This document shows, in pieces, positions 32,740 through 45,323 of a stretch of DNA of 64,000 nt. The notes under the pieces were generated by a model, which saw nothing but the letters and a program-made list of their open reading frames with translations, was not told the DNA's origin and did no database searches. The first letter of the stretch is position 1, and each line of letters starts with the position of its first letter. This stretch comes from Protula sp. h YS-2021 (taxonomy: Eukaryota > Annelida > Polychaeta > Sabellida > Serpulidae): assembly GCA_949752745.1 (NCBI GenBank), contig OX457034.1:4911105-4975104 (forward strand), read 5' to 3'. A program made the translations under genes and the position numbers.

Positions 32740-33390
32740 AAAAAATTTTCCTATTATGTGGTACTTTGATGGCACATGTTGAGTTTTTCCATGCCCGTTT
32801 TGTGAGTCTGCTGAACGCGGTAACAGCCTTTCCTATTTTGTGGTATTTGGTGGTACTTTCCACGCCCGTTTTGAGTTTGTTGAATGTGGTAACAGCTTTC
32901 CTATTTTGTGGTATTTGGTTGTACATTTTATGCTTTTCCATGCCCGTGTTTCAGTCTGCTGAACGCGGTAACAGCCTTTGCTATTCTGTGATATTTGGTG
33001 GTACATTTTGTGCTTTCCACGTCCGTTTTGTGAGCTTTCTTAATGAGGCAATAGCCTTTCCTATTCTATGGTATTTGGTGGTAAATGTTATGCTTTTCCA
33101 TGCCCGTGCTTCAGTCTGCTGAACGCAGTGACAGCCTTTCCTATTATGTGATATTTGGTGGTACATTTTGTATCTTTCCGCGCTTGTTTTATGAGTCCGC
33201 TGAACACGGTAACAGACTTTCCTATTATGTGGTTTTTGATGGTACATTCTGTGTCTTTCTATGCCCGTTTTGTGAGGCTTCTGAGCGCGGAAACACCCTT
33301 TCTTATTCTGTAGTATTTGGTGGTACATTCTGTGTTTTTCACCCCCTTTTGTGAGTCTGCTGAACGAAATGACAGCCTTTCCTGTTCAGA
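32740..33390. repeat. Degenerate tandem repeat of about 80 bp, 8 copies
   Basis: The phrase aacagcctttcctatt recurs at about 32823, 32891, 32970, 33049, 33131, 33211, 33292 and 33371, followed by tgtggtatttggtggtac. Spacing is mostly 79-82 bp with one 68-bp unit. Open frames on both strands here are repeat by-products. Confidence 0.85.
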
Positions 33391-35600
33391 AATTCCATTC
33401 CATTCCTTTGCACTGATCATCAGAAAACAATTTTGACAAGTGTCTTGCAAGCGTTTATGGTTTGCAGGCTGTGTTTCACCACGTGCTTCCCCATCATCAT
33501 CATTTTCCTCTATTCAAAGGCAGGAGAAACAAATCAACAAATTTTAAGCGTGCATGCACATACACGCACATATTTTAAATACCATTTAGACCTGCTTGAT
33601 TAGAATAAAAATGATGATTCATTACATGGGAGCAAAGCATGCCTTACTACGATACCACGACGAAATTCACATTCCTACAGACCACCTGTCTCTGAAACCA
33701 CTTAGATGCACATTCATAACTGGCTCCATACCGACAACCCTTCTCTATAAATTGAAAGGCACTCATTCATACCCATAATCTCCGCGATATTTTGTTTAAC
33801 TTTGGGATAAAGGTCATATCCAGTACAGTGGCACATAAAAAACAAGAACAATGACTGTAGAAACTTTCCCAGGATTAGTATAATTTCTTTTGGGGTTGGA
33901 GATTACTCATTGGGTATTGAATCCGAACCATCCATTCCCGTCTATTTGTCGCTATTCTAGTCGAGAGGAACATGGTGCCGCTATACAAGGGTGGGGGAAA
34001 TAGACTGGCCGATAAATATTTTTACATGACTAGTTGATCCTCATTTATTTAAAAAGTTTTACATCTGGGGATTTTCAAGCCCCATAATTTACTGAATCGT
34101 ACCTTGCTATGAGGTGTTGCCTTATGATTCCTTTTTTCCAAGAGACAGAGACATACTGTAGTGTGTCTAGTTGGTCAACCGCAACTTTTGTCGAAATTTA
34201 TTAACATTTTATATGCAAAAATGGAGCACAAAAATAAGGCTATGATAGCCATAAGTACAATAACTGGCCACAACGTCGGATTTTCGTTGAATATGGAAAA
34301 TGCCATGGCAAAAATAGAGGCGTTGAGTAAATGTTGATCTAAGGTCGCGACAAATCACAACTAAATCACAACCAGATTTGATGCTGCGAAACTTTTTGCG
34401 AGCAAAATCATACTCTACACATCCTTGCTTATCCATCGCCATTCAACGTTGTGTCAAAGAGGTTGATGTGTGATCGCTACTAATCAAAACCAAATTGCAA
34501 CTAGATTTAACTTTGAGATTTTGCAGGGGTCACTGACGAAACCTCAAATCGACGTTTCATCGAGGTCATAGTGTTGAATGAATTATAGTATTCCAAAGCT
34601 CTGTTACGTAGTTTGATGCAACTGGCAATTTTTAAATAGATCTGAAATTACAGATATTTAAAATTCTATTTTTGCAGCCCAAGTGTAATTTTCACTACTC
34701 GGTAGCGAAAACTTTCTAGTTTATTTTGTTTTACTGTACAAATTGACTATTGAAATTATTGCATTTAACTCTAACCATCAGCATGACTATAAGGGCGCAG
34801 CATCACATCGATCACTGCATCTACAGCGTGTAATCAATGAACTCTATGCATTAGCTTGTTCATAAGAACATCATCATATCGACCGTTGCATCTACGGCGT
34901 GTAATCAACTGCATCTGGGCTTAGATCACGCTGGTAAAGTAGATTTGCCGGTGATGTTGTTTACATACAGAGTTCAGTTTAATCTTTGCGGGGCTTTGAG
35001 TAAAATCTAAATTCAGTTAAAATTTTCAATTTTCAGTGCCAGGCTTTTCCCAAAAATTTATCAAAAATTTAGAATAGATGTTCTAGCATTTAAATAACTC
35101 ATTTTAAATGCGTTTTCATTTAGTACTGATTGCGATTAATGTCGTGGGCGAAGCAACACAAGCGTGGTAGTCACGAAAATTCTTATTCAATTCGCCCGCG
35201 TCATTTAAATACGTTCAATATGGTATTTTTATGCATTATATTTTTGTCACACATTTAACATATTTTGACACACTATTTTAATATCATTTGATGCTGGTAG
35301 TACGGTTGTAGTAAGGAAGTAAGTAGTAAGGGAGTAAGTTTGTTTATTGGTGAACGTGGAAACTACAGAGCACTCTTCCCAAAATGGAATGGTGAAATGC
35401 GCATCAAAAAGTAAAAGAACAAAGAGGGCTTTTCTCAGCAATGCTTCAGGAAGTTGCACCAATGATCACAACAAATGTAAAAACACTAAAATTATATGCT
35501 TCACTACACAAATTAAACAGTTTCAGCAACATTGCTCCCATCTCGCTGTACATCAAATACGAACTGGTTTTATCAGATAACGCTTAATATCTGTACAACC
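33391..35600. other. Intergenic, no gene seen
   Basis: No supported exon. Two direct copies of about 45 bp occur at 34801-34850 and 34870-34915 (gcatctacagcgtgtaatca / gcatctacggcgtgtaatca). Confidence 0.45.
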
Positions 35601-35849
35601 ACAAGTACGTCGCAATCATTACGAGAATAAATTTAATGAAGCAAGTTTTACGAAACGAGACAAATTGAGCCAAAATTCAAAGCATTTTTTGTTTAGACCA
35701 TCCAAACCTCCAGAAGGTACACGTAAAGCTTCTCTTTGTTCTGTATGTGAAATCTGAAACAAGAATGTCCAGTCATTTTGTGACCAGCCGAGATCTAATG
35801 AATCTAGTATCAAATAACTTGTATTGTCTCAAAAAAGTGGAAGTAATAT

Positions 35850-37410
35850 TTAAAAAAAATCGGTTACCGAAAATTTGTCGAAGGCCAACGTTTACCTGCT
35901 CTCTGGCGGATCTCAGAAAAGTAAATTTCAAAGAAGCCTTAAAGTTGGACCGCACCTAAAATGAAAGCAATCCGACTAAAATTGCTTGCAGAACTATTTT
36001 GAAAATTTTCTTCCCAAAAACTTTCGACGCCATTTCTAAAAGGACAGCAACACATGAAGAGTAATATTCTAAAAATTAACTCTGAGGCAGACAACGCATT
36101 TTGGAAAATAAAAAAGTATAAAATGTCACCAATTGATCTATTTTTGGAAATCGCCCCTTAGAGTGCCAAAAAAGTTTTTGTTAAGAGAACCACCTAGGAG
36201 ACAGTCATACAGAATTGGAAAGGAATTCAATCAATACAATTTTAAAAAAAATTGCCTCCATTTTTCAAATGCACCCAACCTAATTTAGCCAATTTGTGGC
36301 ATATGGACAAAAAAGTAACTTGCAAGACAGGACAGCCTAGTGAACATTTATGCAAAATCTGAAGGAAATTCTAGAACAAGCATTTTAAAAATTAGCTACG
36401 AAAAATTAAAATGACCTCATCTAGCCAATTTCTGGCGGATTGCCAAAAATTTTTTCAACAGGACACCATCTAGGGAACAAAAATATATATATAATTGGAA
36501 AGGAATCCAGCCTAAATTGTTGAAGTAGCAGCATTTTGAAAATTGGTAACTTGTAAATGAAAAATGTCCCCATTTGGTCATTTTAGCCACCCACCAAAGA
36601 AGTGTGTTTTTCAAGGGAGACCTTCCCAGTAAACATGTATGCAAAACTTGATTTTGAAAATTGGCAGTTTTCAAAATATAACAACCTAGCTAACATTAAT
36701 AAAAGATTGGAAAGAATTGATCAAGGTTGTGGGAGAAGTATTTTCAAAATTGGCTATAAATTTTCAAATGTCATCCCCATTTAGCCAATTTTTGGCGCAG
36801 CGCCAAAAAGGAACCTTTCAAGAGAGGATCTCTTGGTGAATAGCTGAAGGTAATCCAATCACAATCATGTGAGAAAAGCATATAGGAACTGGCAACCATC
36901 AAATAACAAATGCCATCATTTAGCCGAATTCTGGCTGGTCGTATAAAAGCAAATTGCAAAAAAGTAACTTTTCGTGAGAAGAGATGCTATTGGACATTAT
37001 GGAAATTTTGAAGACAATAGGATCAAAACTGTATAAGAAAAAGCTTTGGCTACCAAAACATTTAAAAAATAACCCGATCCGACCATTTTTGGGGGAGTGG
37101 CAAAAGGTTTCAAGAAGGCAAAAAAAAAAAAAAATTTTAAACTGACTTTCAAAAATTTTTTAAGTGCCAAATTTAACCAATTTTCTTTCAAAAGTGGACT
37201 GGCAAGGAACATTTCCGTAACATTTCAAGGTAATCTGATCAAAACTACGGAAAGAAAGCATTTTGGAAACTAGCAACCAATAAATTACAAGTGACCGCAT
37301 TTAGCCAATTTTAGCGAATTGCCAAAAAAAAACTCCCAAGAGGCATACCTGAAGAACATTCGAAGAAAATTTGAAAGGAATCCGACTAAAACTAAGGGTG
37401 TAGAAACATT
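35850..37410. repeat. Old, degenerate tandem repeat with phrases spaced about 135-200 bp
   Basis: The phrases tttagccaatttttggcg, gccaaaaa.gtaacttt.caagag, aaaatttgaaggaatccgat and aagcattttgaaaattggcaac recur in the same order. Occurrences of tagccaatt start near 36284, 36419, 36582 (variant), 36782, 36917 and 37299. It is A+T-rich and strongly diverged. Confidence 0.62.
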
Positions 37411-39007
37411 TAATTAAAACTTAGTATAAAGACACACAAGCACATACCGGCGACGGATAACCCTTACTAACGTCATAACACCACCAGCTTGTCTGTAAAA
37501 TTGTACAGCAGCCAGTGCACACCAACAACAGTATACCCAATCATGTCAATCACTTTATTTGGCCAGCCAGCGCCGTGCTGTTTTTGTAAACAAAAACGAA
37601 TGTTTCCCCCGACAGTCTCCCCTTTCCACCGTTTGCCCCTTCGGTTTGCATAGTATTTTGACAATTCCTACCATTTCAGAATTATTACAATTTTTATCCT
37701 AATCAAATATATCTGGATAAATAGATCTGATGGAGGGGGTTACATAGCCTTACTTGCGACTATCTGGGCGTGGAAGGTCGTCAGAACACTGAGGTTTTAC
37801 TGTACTTCTTTTTATCCTTGTTCAAATTTCCACCCATAGTTGTTCCCTGGAGAAATCTAATTTAGCGAAGCAGGTGTCTATCATAATACTCCACAACTGT
37901 TAACCTAATGCACTGGTCTTATCACATCATTAGGGGGCATCAGCAGATCTGCATGTGTGTAGACTTTTAATTAAAATACTTCTTATACAATTTTCATAAG
38001 ATTCATTAAGTTTTTTGGTAATTATTAATATGGCGAAATTGTGTTATTTAGAATTTTTTGTTATCCAATATTCAAAATGCTTCTTCCATCATTTTGATCC
38101 GATTGTGTTTAAATCTGCTCTCGGCCGTTCTTTCATGAAATCATTTTTTTGACAATTCGCCAAAACATTTGACCAAATGGCGACAGTTAAAATATTTGTT
38201 GGCCATTTTTTCAAAATGCTTCTTGGTAGATAAGTTAGACTGGAAATCATTTCTTCAACATTTTTCTGCTTTGTCCCTTTTTATCAATTCTCTAATTGGT
38301 GGTATTTTAAAAGTTTTAAACTATTTTAAAACTACTGAGTTAAATTCCAAATTTCGTTGCTTCCTCCAGTTTGACTGGATGTCATCTAAATTTGAGAAGA
38401 ATGTCCTTCATATGATATTTTCTTTTGTCGGACCTGTAAATATGACGCCGTTTGAGAGTTAAAACACCATTTTTTGAAAATAGCTACTCTTCTGTAAGTA
38501 GTTTTAGTCAGACTGCTTTCAATTTATAGACACAGACCATGGTTAAGGTTTCCCTGAAATTTACCCATTTTGATTTGCTCAAGACACGGCAAATTCCGGT
38601 TTTTGAAGTTTTGTCAATAATACTACTATCGGTTTTGATCGACAATCCGACAAACCTTTATTAAATATATAACAGCTTATCAAAAAAAAGACATATCGGC
38701 ATATGCAAAACACATAATGTAAACAAAGATCCCAGGTTATAATAGTTGTTGGTATGCCTGGTATTGATAGCACTGGCACTTGCCGTCAGTGTAAATAGTT
38801 GCTATTGATTAGATGAATGCCTTCTCTTAAGGCCTCTTTCAGATCGATATCTCATGCTTAGAAGTAGGGATACGAGAAATCCCAATATTGATATTTACTT
38901 GTAATGATTGTACGCAGACAAGAACTGTCTGTAAGCCAGATCCAAGACTTTAAGATCGTAAGACTGAGCAGCACTGAGTAACATTTTAAGCAATTCATTC
39001 AAACAAA
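37411..39007. other. Upstream flank of the ankyrin/Mab-21 gene
   Basis: No supported coding exon. The last part is the 5' leader side of the gene. An in-frame TAA at 38987-38989, 18 bp before the ATG, closes the frame upstream. No promoter element was identified with confidence. Confidence 0.45.
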
Positions 39008-41632
39008 ATGTCTTACTTAATAAAATTTCGCTGTATGTTTGAAAAAGAACAATTCCCTGCTTTGCACACAGCGGCATACAAAGGGAATTTGCAGGAAGTA
39101 AGACATTTACTAGAAAACAAAAAAGTGGATATAAACGAACTGTGTTTTGGTCATACAGCCTTAGACCTAGCAATTCTGTTTCAAAATAAAGATATGGTTG
39201 AACTGTTAATTTCATATCCGGATATAGTGATGCGTCACCAGTCTGGACAGGACACTCCGCCATTATTAGAGGCAGCACCTTTTCCATCCGGTGTCATATT
39301 TAATCTAATTCTAAATCATCCCGATGTCGATATAAACTACAGCACACCGGTGTGGTTCAAGCCTCAAGCTTTTCATCATGCTTGTGAATACGGTCAAGTT
39401 CAAAATGCTATAGCACTTCTGAAAGTGAAACATGTACAAACAAATTACACAGATGTAAATGGAAATACAACTTCACATTTAGTGTGCAAAAATGGTTTTG
39501 TTAACGTTCTGAAACTCTTAATTGAACATGGCATATTTGACGCCACTGCTCGTAACAATCAAAACAGACATTCCATACAAGAGGCCTGTTCTGACAATCA
39601 GCTTAACATAATCGATTATTTTTTAGATAGTTATGGTTCGATATTCCCTACTATGGATATAAAATCGCCAGAAGGACAGAAGTTCCTGTGCGGCCTGATT
39701 CAAGTTGCTTCTGAATTTGGACACGCAGATATAGTTTCGAAAATAAAAGAATATATAGACTGGAATAGTTATAGTCGTGAATTATTGGACTACGTAACTG
39801 TATCTCTAAACAGATACAAATTTATAACGTCTACGACGTTGTTAAACCAAATGGAAAAGATTTCGGAAAAGTTTACAAGTTCAGAAGATATTCTCAAAAT
39901 AGAAAACATGTGGACATTTTCACTAAGCACAGGGAATACTGATGTTGTTCGGAAAATATATTCACTTTGGACCAAATGTACACGCGGTTTTAAAGGTATT
40001 GAAGAAAAACATTTTGAAACTTTGAGACAATGTTTTGGAATTGATACAGATTTACCCGTTAACACTGTTGCTTCACTGGTAACATATGCTGTGATTCGGC
40101 TTGGAATACCAACCCAGGTGGAATTCATACTGACCTACGCATCACATCTTTTCACTAAATCTGACATGCTGTGGTTGAAGTCACAAAAAGGATTAACTTT
40201 TTACGAAGCATCTATGCAGCACCCGTCAATATTAAAAATCCTCTGGGATCGTGGGTTATATGAACTGGATACTCATGAAATCGACATGACTAGCTGGTAC
40301 GAAACACTTGACAAAATGTCATGCAAAATAACAAAGGCAAACAATCTGAATGAGGATCAATGCGACAAATACATACCCCACATAGAAGCTCTCAAGAGAC
40401 ACATACAGTGGAATTCAACCAATGACGAGAACGGTGAAGTTAAATCTGCCATTGACGACATGCTGACCGCATTTGGTGAAGAAATATCACTTCTAAATCC
40501 TCTGTATCGTTTTAAGACAGTCCTTGCAGGCAGCGCCGCTGAAAATACCAAGCCCTTATTTCTGAATGAATTTGATTATCTCTTAGTCTTTGAGGAGATG
40601 GCAAATATGTTCGACATATTTACACCACCAAATTTTTTGGCCTTATGCACAATAAAACTAAGGACGGAGTTATCAGATGACAAAATCAAAGCTCTTCCAA
40701 TACACCATGATCGTGTTGACCCCAGTAAGATACTAAAGCAACTAACTGGTTTGTTTGAAACAGCTAAATCTAACCTGCTAAAACAAGGGAGGATACACAG
40801 ACTGTTAACGTTTGAATCAAATTTCTTTTTAGCTGGCTCCGTACCATGCATGTGCGTATTTTGGCGAGGCCACGAATACAGAGATATGGAAATCAAAATA
40901 GATCTGGTGCCTTCATTTGAGCACCCAAATTTTAAGTCTCCCTATAACATCCTTTCAGACAGCACATATTACGCTTTCTTCAAACAGACAAGGCGCCTAG
41001 GCACAGGGGCATGGTTAGATAATGTGGCTTTTGCAGATGTAGAGGTCAAGCTAATGAAAAGCTTGCCGGACTGTGCGCGAACGGGGTTCAAATTTGCCAA
41101 AGGTTTGAGAATAGCTTCTTTATATCCCAAGGAAATAGCAAATATATTAACCGACTATTCAACCCACATCGATGACTATCTCACAACTTACATGCTAAAA
41201 ACATGCTTATTTTATTGCGCACTTTATAACAAAGATGGCTGGGAAGGTCTAAGGGAAGAGGAATGGACTTTTCTCATTTATAAACACCTGGAGTGCAGGC
41301 TAAAGCAAGGCTCATTGCCGAATCTTTTCGGTGTTTATAGATCAACTTTTCCATTTCCAGACATGAAATTGGATGAAATTTTATTCTGTTCTGAACACTT
41401 AGAGGACATAGCTGGTACCAGACGAGCCTGTTGCATTAAAAGACAAATTCTACTGCGACTTACTCAGTGGACATTAAGAATATGGGAGTGCTATTGCAAA
41501 CACAACATTAAAGACTTTGATCCTTGTAGATTAAGCGGCATTGCCTCAGAAGCTACTCGGTTTGTTCCCGAGATATCTGATGAATATTATCGTCATCATA
41601 TAAATGAAATATACGATCCTAATCCAAAGTAG
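39008..41632 (+). CDS. Ankyrin repeat/Mab-21 (cGAS-like nucleotidyltransferase) protein
   Basis: Intact 874-codon single-exon frame with A at -3 of the ATG and an in-frame stop just upstream. Residues about 17-250 hold around six ankyrin repeats (PALHTAAYKGNLQEVRHLL, HTALDLAILFQNKDMVELL, FHHACEYGQVQNAIALL, HLVCKNGFVNVLKLLIEHG). Residues about 250-450 have no clear domain. Residues about 470-870 form a Mab-21 domain: GS motif at 508-509, catalytic pair in NEFD (Glu521, Asp523), third acid in KIDLVPSFE (Asp632), and the helical C-terminal half with YMLKTCLFYCAL. The family includes cGAS and cGAS-like receptors that make cyclic nucleotides on sensing nucleic acid; retention of all three acidic residues suggests catalytic ability. 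The ligand, product and role of the ankyrin part are unknown. No zinc-ribbon like that of vertebrate cGAS is seen. An upstream non-coding exon cannot be excluded. Confidence 0.93.
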   Translation: MSYLIKFRCMFEKEQFPALHTAAYKGNLQEVRHLLENKKVDINELCFGHTALDLAILFQNKDMVELLISYPDIVMRHQSGQDTPPLLEAAPFPSGVIFNLILNHPDVDINYSTPVWFKPQAFHHACEYGQVQNAIALLKVKHVQTNYTDVNGNTTSHLVCKNGFVNVLKLLIEHGIFDATARNNQNRHSIQEACSDNQLNIIDYFLDSYGSIFPTMDIKSPEGQKFLCGLIQVASEFGHADIVSKIKEYIDWNSYSRELLDYVTVSLNRYKFITSTTLLNQMEKISEKFTSSEDILKIENMWTFSLSTGNTDVVRKIYSLWTKCTRGFKGIEEKHFETLRQCFGIDTDLPVNTVASLVTYAVIRLGIPTQVEFILTYASHLFTKSDMLWLKSQKGLTFYEASMQHPSILKILWDRGLYELDTHEIDMTSWYETLDKMSCKITKANNLNEDQCDKYIPHIEALKRHIQWNSTNDENGEVKSAIDDMLTAFGEEISLLNPLYRFKTVLAGSAAENTKPLFLNEFDYLLVFEEMANMFDIFTPPNFLALCTIKLRTELSDDKIKALPIHHDRVDPSKILKQLTGLFETAKSNLLKQGRIHRLLTFESNFFLAGSVPCMCVFWRGHEYRDMEIKIDLVPSFEHPNFKSPYNILSDSTYYAFFKQTRRLGTGAWLDNVAFADVEVKLMKSLPDCARTGFKFAKGLRIASLYPKEIANILTDYSTHIDDYLTTYMLKTCLFYCALYNKDGWEGLREEEWTFLIYKHLECRLKQGSLPNLFGVYRSTFPFPDMKLDEILFCSEHLEDIAGTRRACCIKRQILLRLTQWTLRIWECYCKHNIKDFDPCRLSGIASEATRFVPEISDEYYRHHINEIYDPNPK

Positions 41633-43384
41633 AGAAACGGAGAAACCAAAAAGATGAAAAACTTTACTTGTAATATGATTACTCGATCATTCGATATTTT
41701 CCTATCTTATAAAGAAACGACCACAAGGTGTTTGTGACTAATGTGACGTCATTTCATTCGTTGAAAACTTTGACCCAACTACGAAACCTTTGTATACAAG
41801 AGATACGTGTGTCTACATAAAACCAAAACAGAACTTTGTTTACCAACAAAAATTTTAAGGAAATTAATTTTAAACACTTGTTCAAAAAGAAATAGTGGAT
41901 CCGGAAAAGTTAACAACCTTTTGTTATTTATATATCATTGACTATAAACAATGGTCTTTAAAAGGGCGAATAACATTGAGATGCATTTTATGTGTTACTG
42001 AATATGCTCATTCCAATTTTCATCATTTTAAGTATTATTTGCCAGGACTGATTTGTGATGAGAATTAATGATCCATCCTTACCTTTACAGCATAATAATT
42101 AAGACCGAAGAATTTTTTCACGAATTTAACAAAATAATTTTGTATTCATAAAAGCGTTTACAATTATTTGTAATAGTTATGCCTAAGGCTTTTCTTGTGA
42201 TAACACCGTTATATTCTGTATGGGTGTTTCTGTGGAATTCAGGAAAGTCTGCACACTTCTACTAAATCGCTAGATGGAACAAAAATGCTCAGATTTTGGT
42301 TGTGACGGACAGCTCAGTTGATTAAAACTTTGGTCTGGCAATTGCCAGGTACCGAGCGTTACTTCCGTTAGGACTAATTATCAAGAAATTGGTGTCTGCT
42401 CCGATTGTCTTAGTTAAGTCCGCAAAATGTATCAGCGAAATGCTGAGATTTGTTCGATAATACTAAGCTATACAATGCGTGCCACCAGTCTCAGCTGACG
42501 AGTTTCTGTTAAAACTCATATCAATGCTTTTTGATGTAGTGTTGCACTGCTTTTGTCATTTTCTCTTAGTAATAGAAAATTAACACCAGGAAAAACCAGT
42601 GTATATAAATAAAGCATTCTATGAGATGCGGATACTGTTAAATATGAATAATTTTGTGTGCTTTTTTCTATACATCAACAACATAAATTGTCATGAACAA
42701 GAACGAGATTATGAATCTGTGCTTAAACGTTTAAAAAGTTTCGAAGTGGATTATTAAAGAGTGCACAAACACCACACAATATTTAGGTATTTAACCTATA
42801 GAACCTGTGGGACCATGGAATCCGTTATTAGCATTACGTGCAGATATGTACTATATGCAAGTACGTTTACTCTGCGGAGTATTCATGTCTCGGTGTTACG
42901 AGACCGGATGTTGACGAGTAGTGTTTTCAACGGAAAGAGATGAAAGCACACATTTCATGTATTTTCTTTGATAGGATTATTATCCGTCAACAGATTTTTT
43001 CACAGACTGCTGTTCTATTGGAAAATGTAACCAGTTCCAATTATATTTTTTGTACCCGATTTTACTCTAATTTAAGAACTGATCACGTGACAGGATGGTC
43101 CAAGCGGAGTTGATGTTATAAAAAAGATGACTTCTGATTAAATCTGTCTGATCCGCACAAGCCCAGAGTGGATAGACATTTTAAAAAGTAGTTCTTCTCT
43201 TTTATTAGTAATAACTAGAGCGGCCAGTGCACACAAAACATAAAGAGTACAAAAGCAAATGTCTCCCCGATTAAACCTACAATCCCCCTCCCCCCAAAAA
43301 AAATTATTATCGCTGAAATAAAATATTAATTTCTGCAAAGACAATGATAATCAGTATTGTAAAAAATTCAAAATAAACAAAACA
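41633..43384. other. 3' flank of the ankyrin/Mab-21 gene
   Basis: No supported exon. aataaa at 42608-42613 is a possible poly(A) signal for the upstream gene, about 975 bp after its stop. A SINE-like head is noted separately. Confidence 0.4.
42301..42375 (+). repeat. Possible tRNA-derived SINE head
   Basis: agctcagttgattaaaactt, then ggtctggcaattgccagg and a weak B-box-like accgagcgtt resemble a decayed tRNA-related promoter (A box agctcagttgg, then anticodon arm). Ends and target duplications were not found. Confidence 0.3.
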
Positions 43385-43665
43385 GATGATGGTCACTAAA
43401 ACAGATATTACTGCACATCTTTTTTATTCGAGTATGGAAGGTGGTCGCTAAAACGGGTTTTACTGTTTGCCTTTCTTATCCAGGTCTGAAGTTGGTCAAT
43501 ACAGTAGTTTTATTGTACGTTAAATTTTAATTTTTATACGGATCTGGAAGTTGGTCAAAACAGGCAGGTTTTACCGCACGTCTCTTTACCGGAACCTGAA
43601 AGGGGTCACGACAAACGGGTCTTACTTTACATCTTTTTATCAAGTTCTTGAAGGTGGTCTGGATT
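43385..43665. repeat. Degenerate tandem repeat of about 55-65 bp, 5 copies
   Basis: Recurring phrase: gaaggtggtcactaaaacgg, gttttactgcacatctttt, tatc.ggtctg. Units are diverged and vary in length. Confidence 0.7.
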
Positions 43666-45320
43666 TTTTTTTTTTTTTGCTAACAATCATCTTCCAACCC
43701 CCCAGGTGTGTAATGTAGGTACGACTGCAAATGGTAAATCTAACCCTTTTACCCAAGGCAACGGTAGCGGTCTGTACCCTAAGTGTAGTTATAGCCATGA
43801 TATTCTACCTTGTCTTCGTACATTCCCATCGGCCAAAAAGCACTAGAAAGGCATAACGGCGCATCAGATGACGCATCTCGGAGGAAGAAGGGGAAGCATT
43901 CCGGTGCCAAAATGGCGAGCTGCTTCTCATAACACAAGATATCAGATGACCGACTTTAATAGCGAAAAATGCTTCTGCAAACAATGCTAATCGATACAAA
44001 ATAGCTCCTATATATAGAACACCTTGGCAAAAGAATCAAGTATGCGGCGAAAAAAATCAATAGTTAGACCTGCTTAGACCAATAAATACAACAATAGCAT
44101 TTCATAACCTCGTAGATAACGACTTCATCACGCACCACAAATGATCCCTGACTAAGTGGGATGTTCTGTAACAGCCATAGATGGAAAACGCACAAAAAGC
44201 TCAATTTCAGGCAATAACAAACAGCAACTGACCGACAGTAATGCTGTTACTGTTTTGAAGCATTCTAAAGAATGCAGGAACACTCGAAAATCTTCTGGAA
44301 AACGCTGAAATCCCCAGCGTTGTTAACAACTATGCTTAGTTAACAAGGAGCCAAAAAATGGGAAGGCGGGGGGAGGGTGGATTCTGCCGTTGACTGAACC
44401 AAGGAATATTCATATAAAATTTTAAGTCGATATGACTTTCAGTTATCGAGATATTGTGCATACAAGATCTGGTTCAAAATACATACATATTTTACGTGAT
44501 GACGTCACACTCCGCCGTTTTACTCGCAAAAAACAGAATCTTTCTGATTCACCAAGCATCAATCTCACCAAGTTTCAACTTTCAACTCAAGATTTTTACG
44601 TAATGACGTCATATATCTGTCCTAATCACATGATGTGCTTCAAAAGTTGAGAGAACCGTCCAACCTAATCTTGCACATAACATTTTGTTCACAACAGATT
44701 GACACACACACGTATACACACACACAGAACATACAAACACTGTATGTCTCCCCTTGGTCGGGGAGACAATTCTGTAGAAATCCCAAAGGGTATGCCGATT
44801 AGAAAGATGATATAACAGATCGAACTGGCGTAGGGGTTGGCTGTTGGACAAATTGTTATTTACACATAAAAAATTGGCGTGTGCTTTGCCTAGGTATTAT
44901 CACAAATATACCAACGTTGGATTGCATTTGCGTTTCTTTTCTAGTAGTGAATAAGTTTTCATAAAATCATGTTTTGTTATGAATTTTTCTTTGGCAATGT
45001 CGTTCTCGTGGAGCATTAAATTACATTAAATTCTGTTCTAGGCGCATCTTCAGCAATAAAAAAATCGTACCCCACGAGAACCCCACGAAATTGAACGTTA
45101 CCCGATTTTTTCCCGAAATGGGAAAAATTAGCCCACGCCATGTTTAACTTGGCTAAAAATTATAAGGCAGAGTGAGTAAAACATCAGAGAAAACCACATC
45201 TGGTTGAATAATTACCTAAGGAAAACGACAAATGACATAAAACCAACGCTCTCGTCGAAACTGATAGATTCGCTACTGATGACAAAGACGTCGTTTCGTC
45301 ATAAATAAATAACACACGTC
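43666..45320. other. Intergenic; two palindromic CRE motifs, no gene
   Basis: No supported exon. tgacgtca occurs at 44500-44507 and 44604-44611. (CA)n-like sequence lies at 44700-44735. Confidence 0.4.
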
Positions 45321-45323
45321 TAC

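Noticed and set aside
32618..33354. Several 90-118 codon frames on both strands
   Set aside because: They coincide with the degenerate 80-bp array and have no domain or splice support.
39790..40128. Minus-strand frames inside the ankyrin/Mab-21 gene
   Set aside because: They are antisense shadows of an intact coding frame with recognisable domains.
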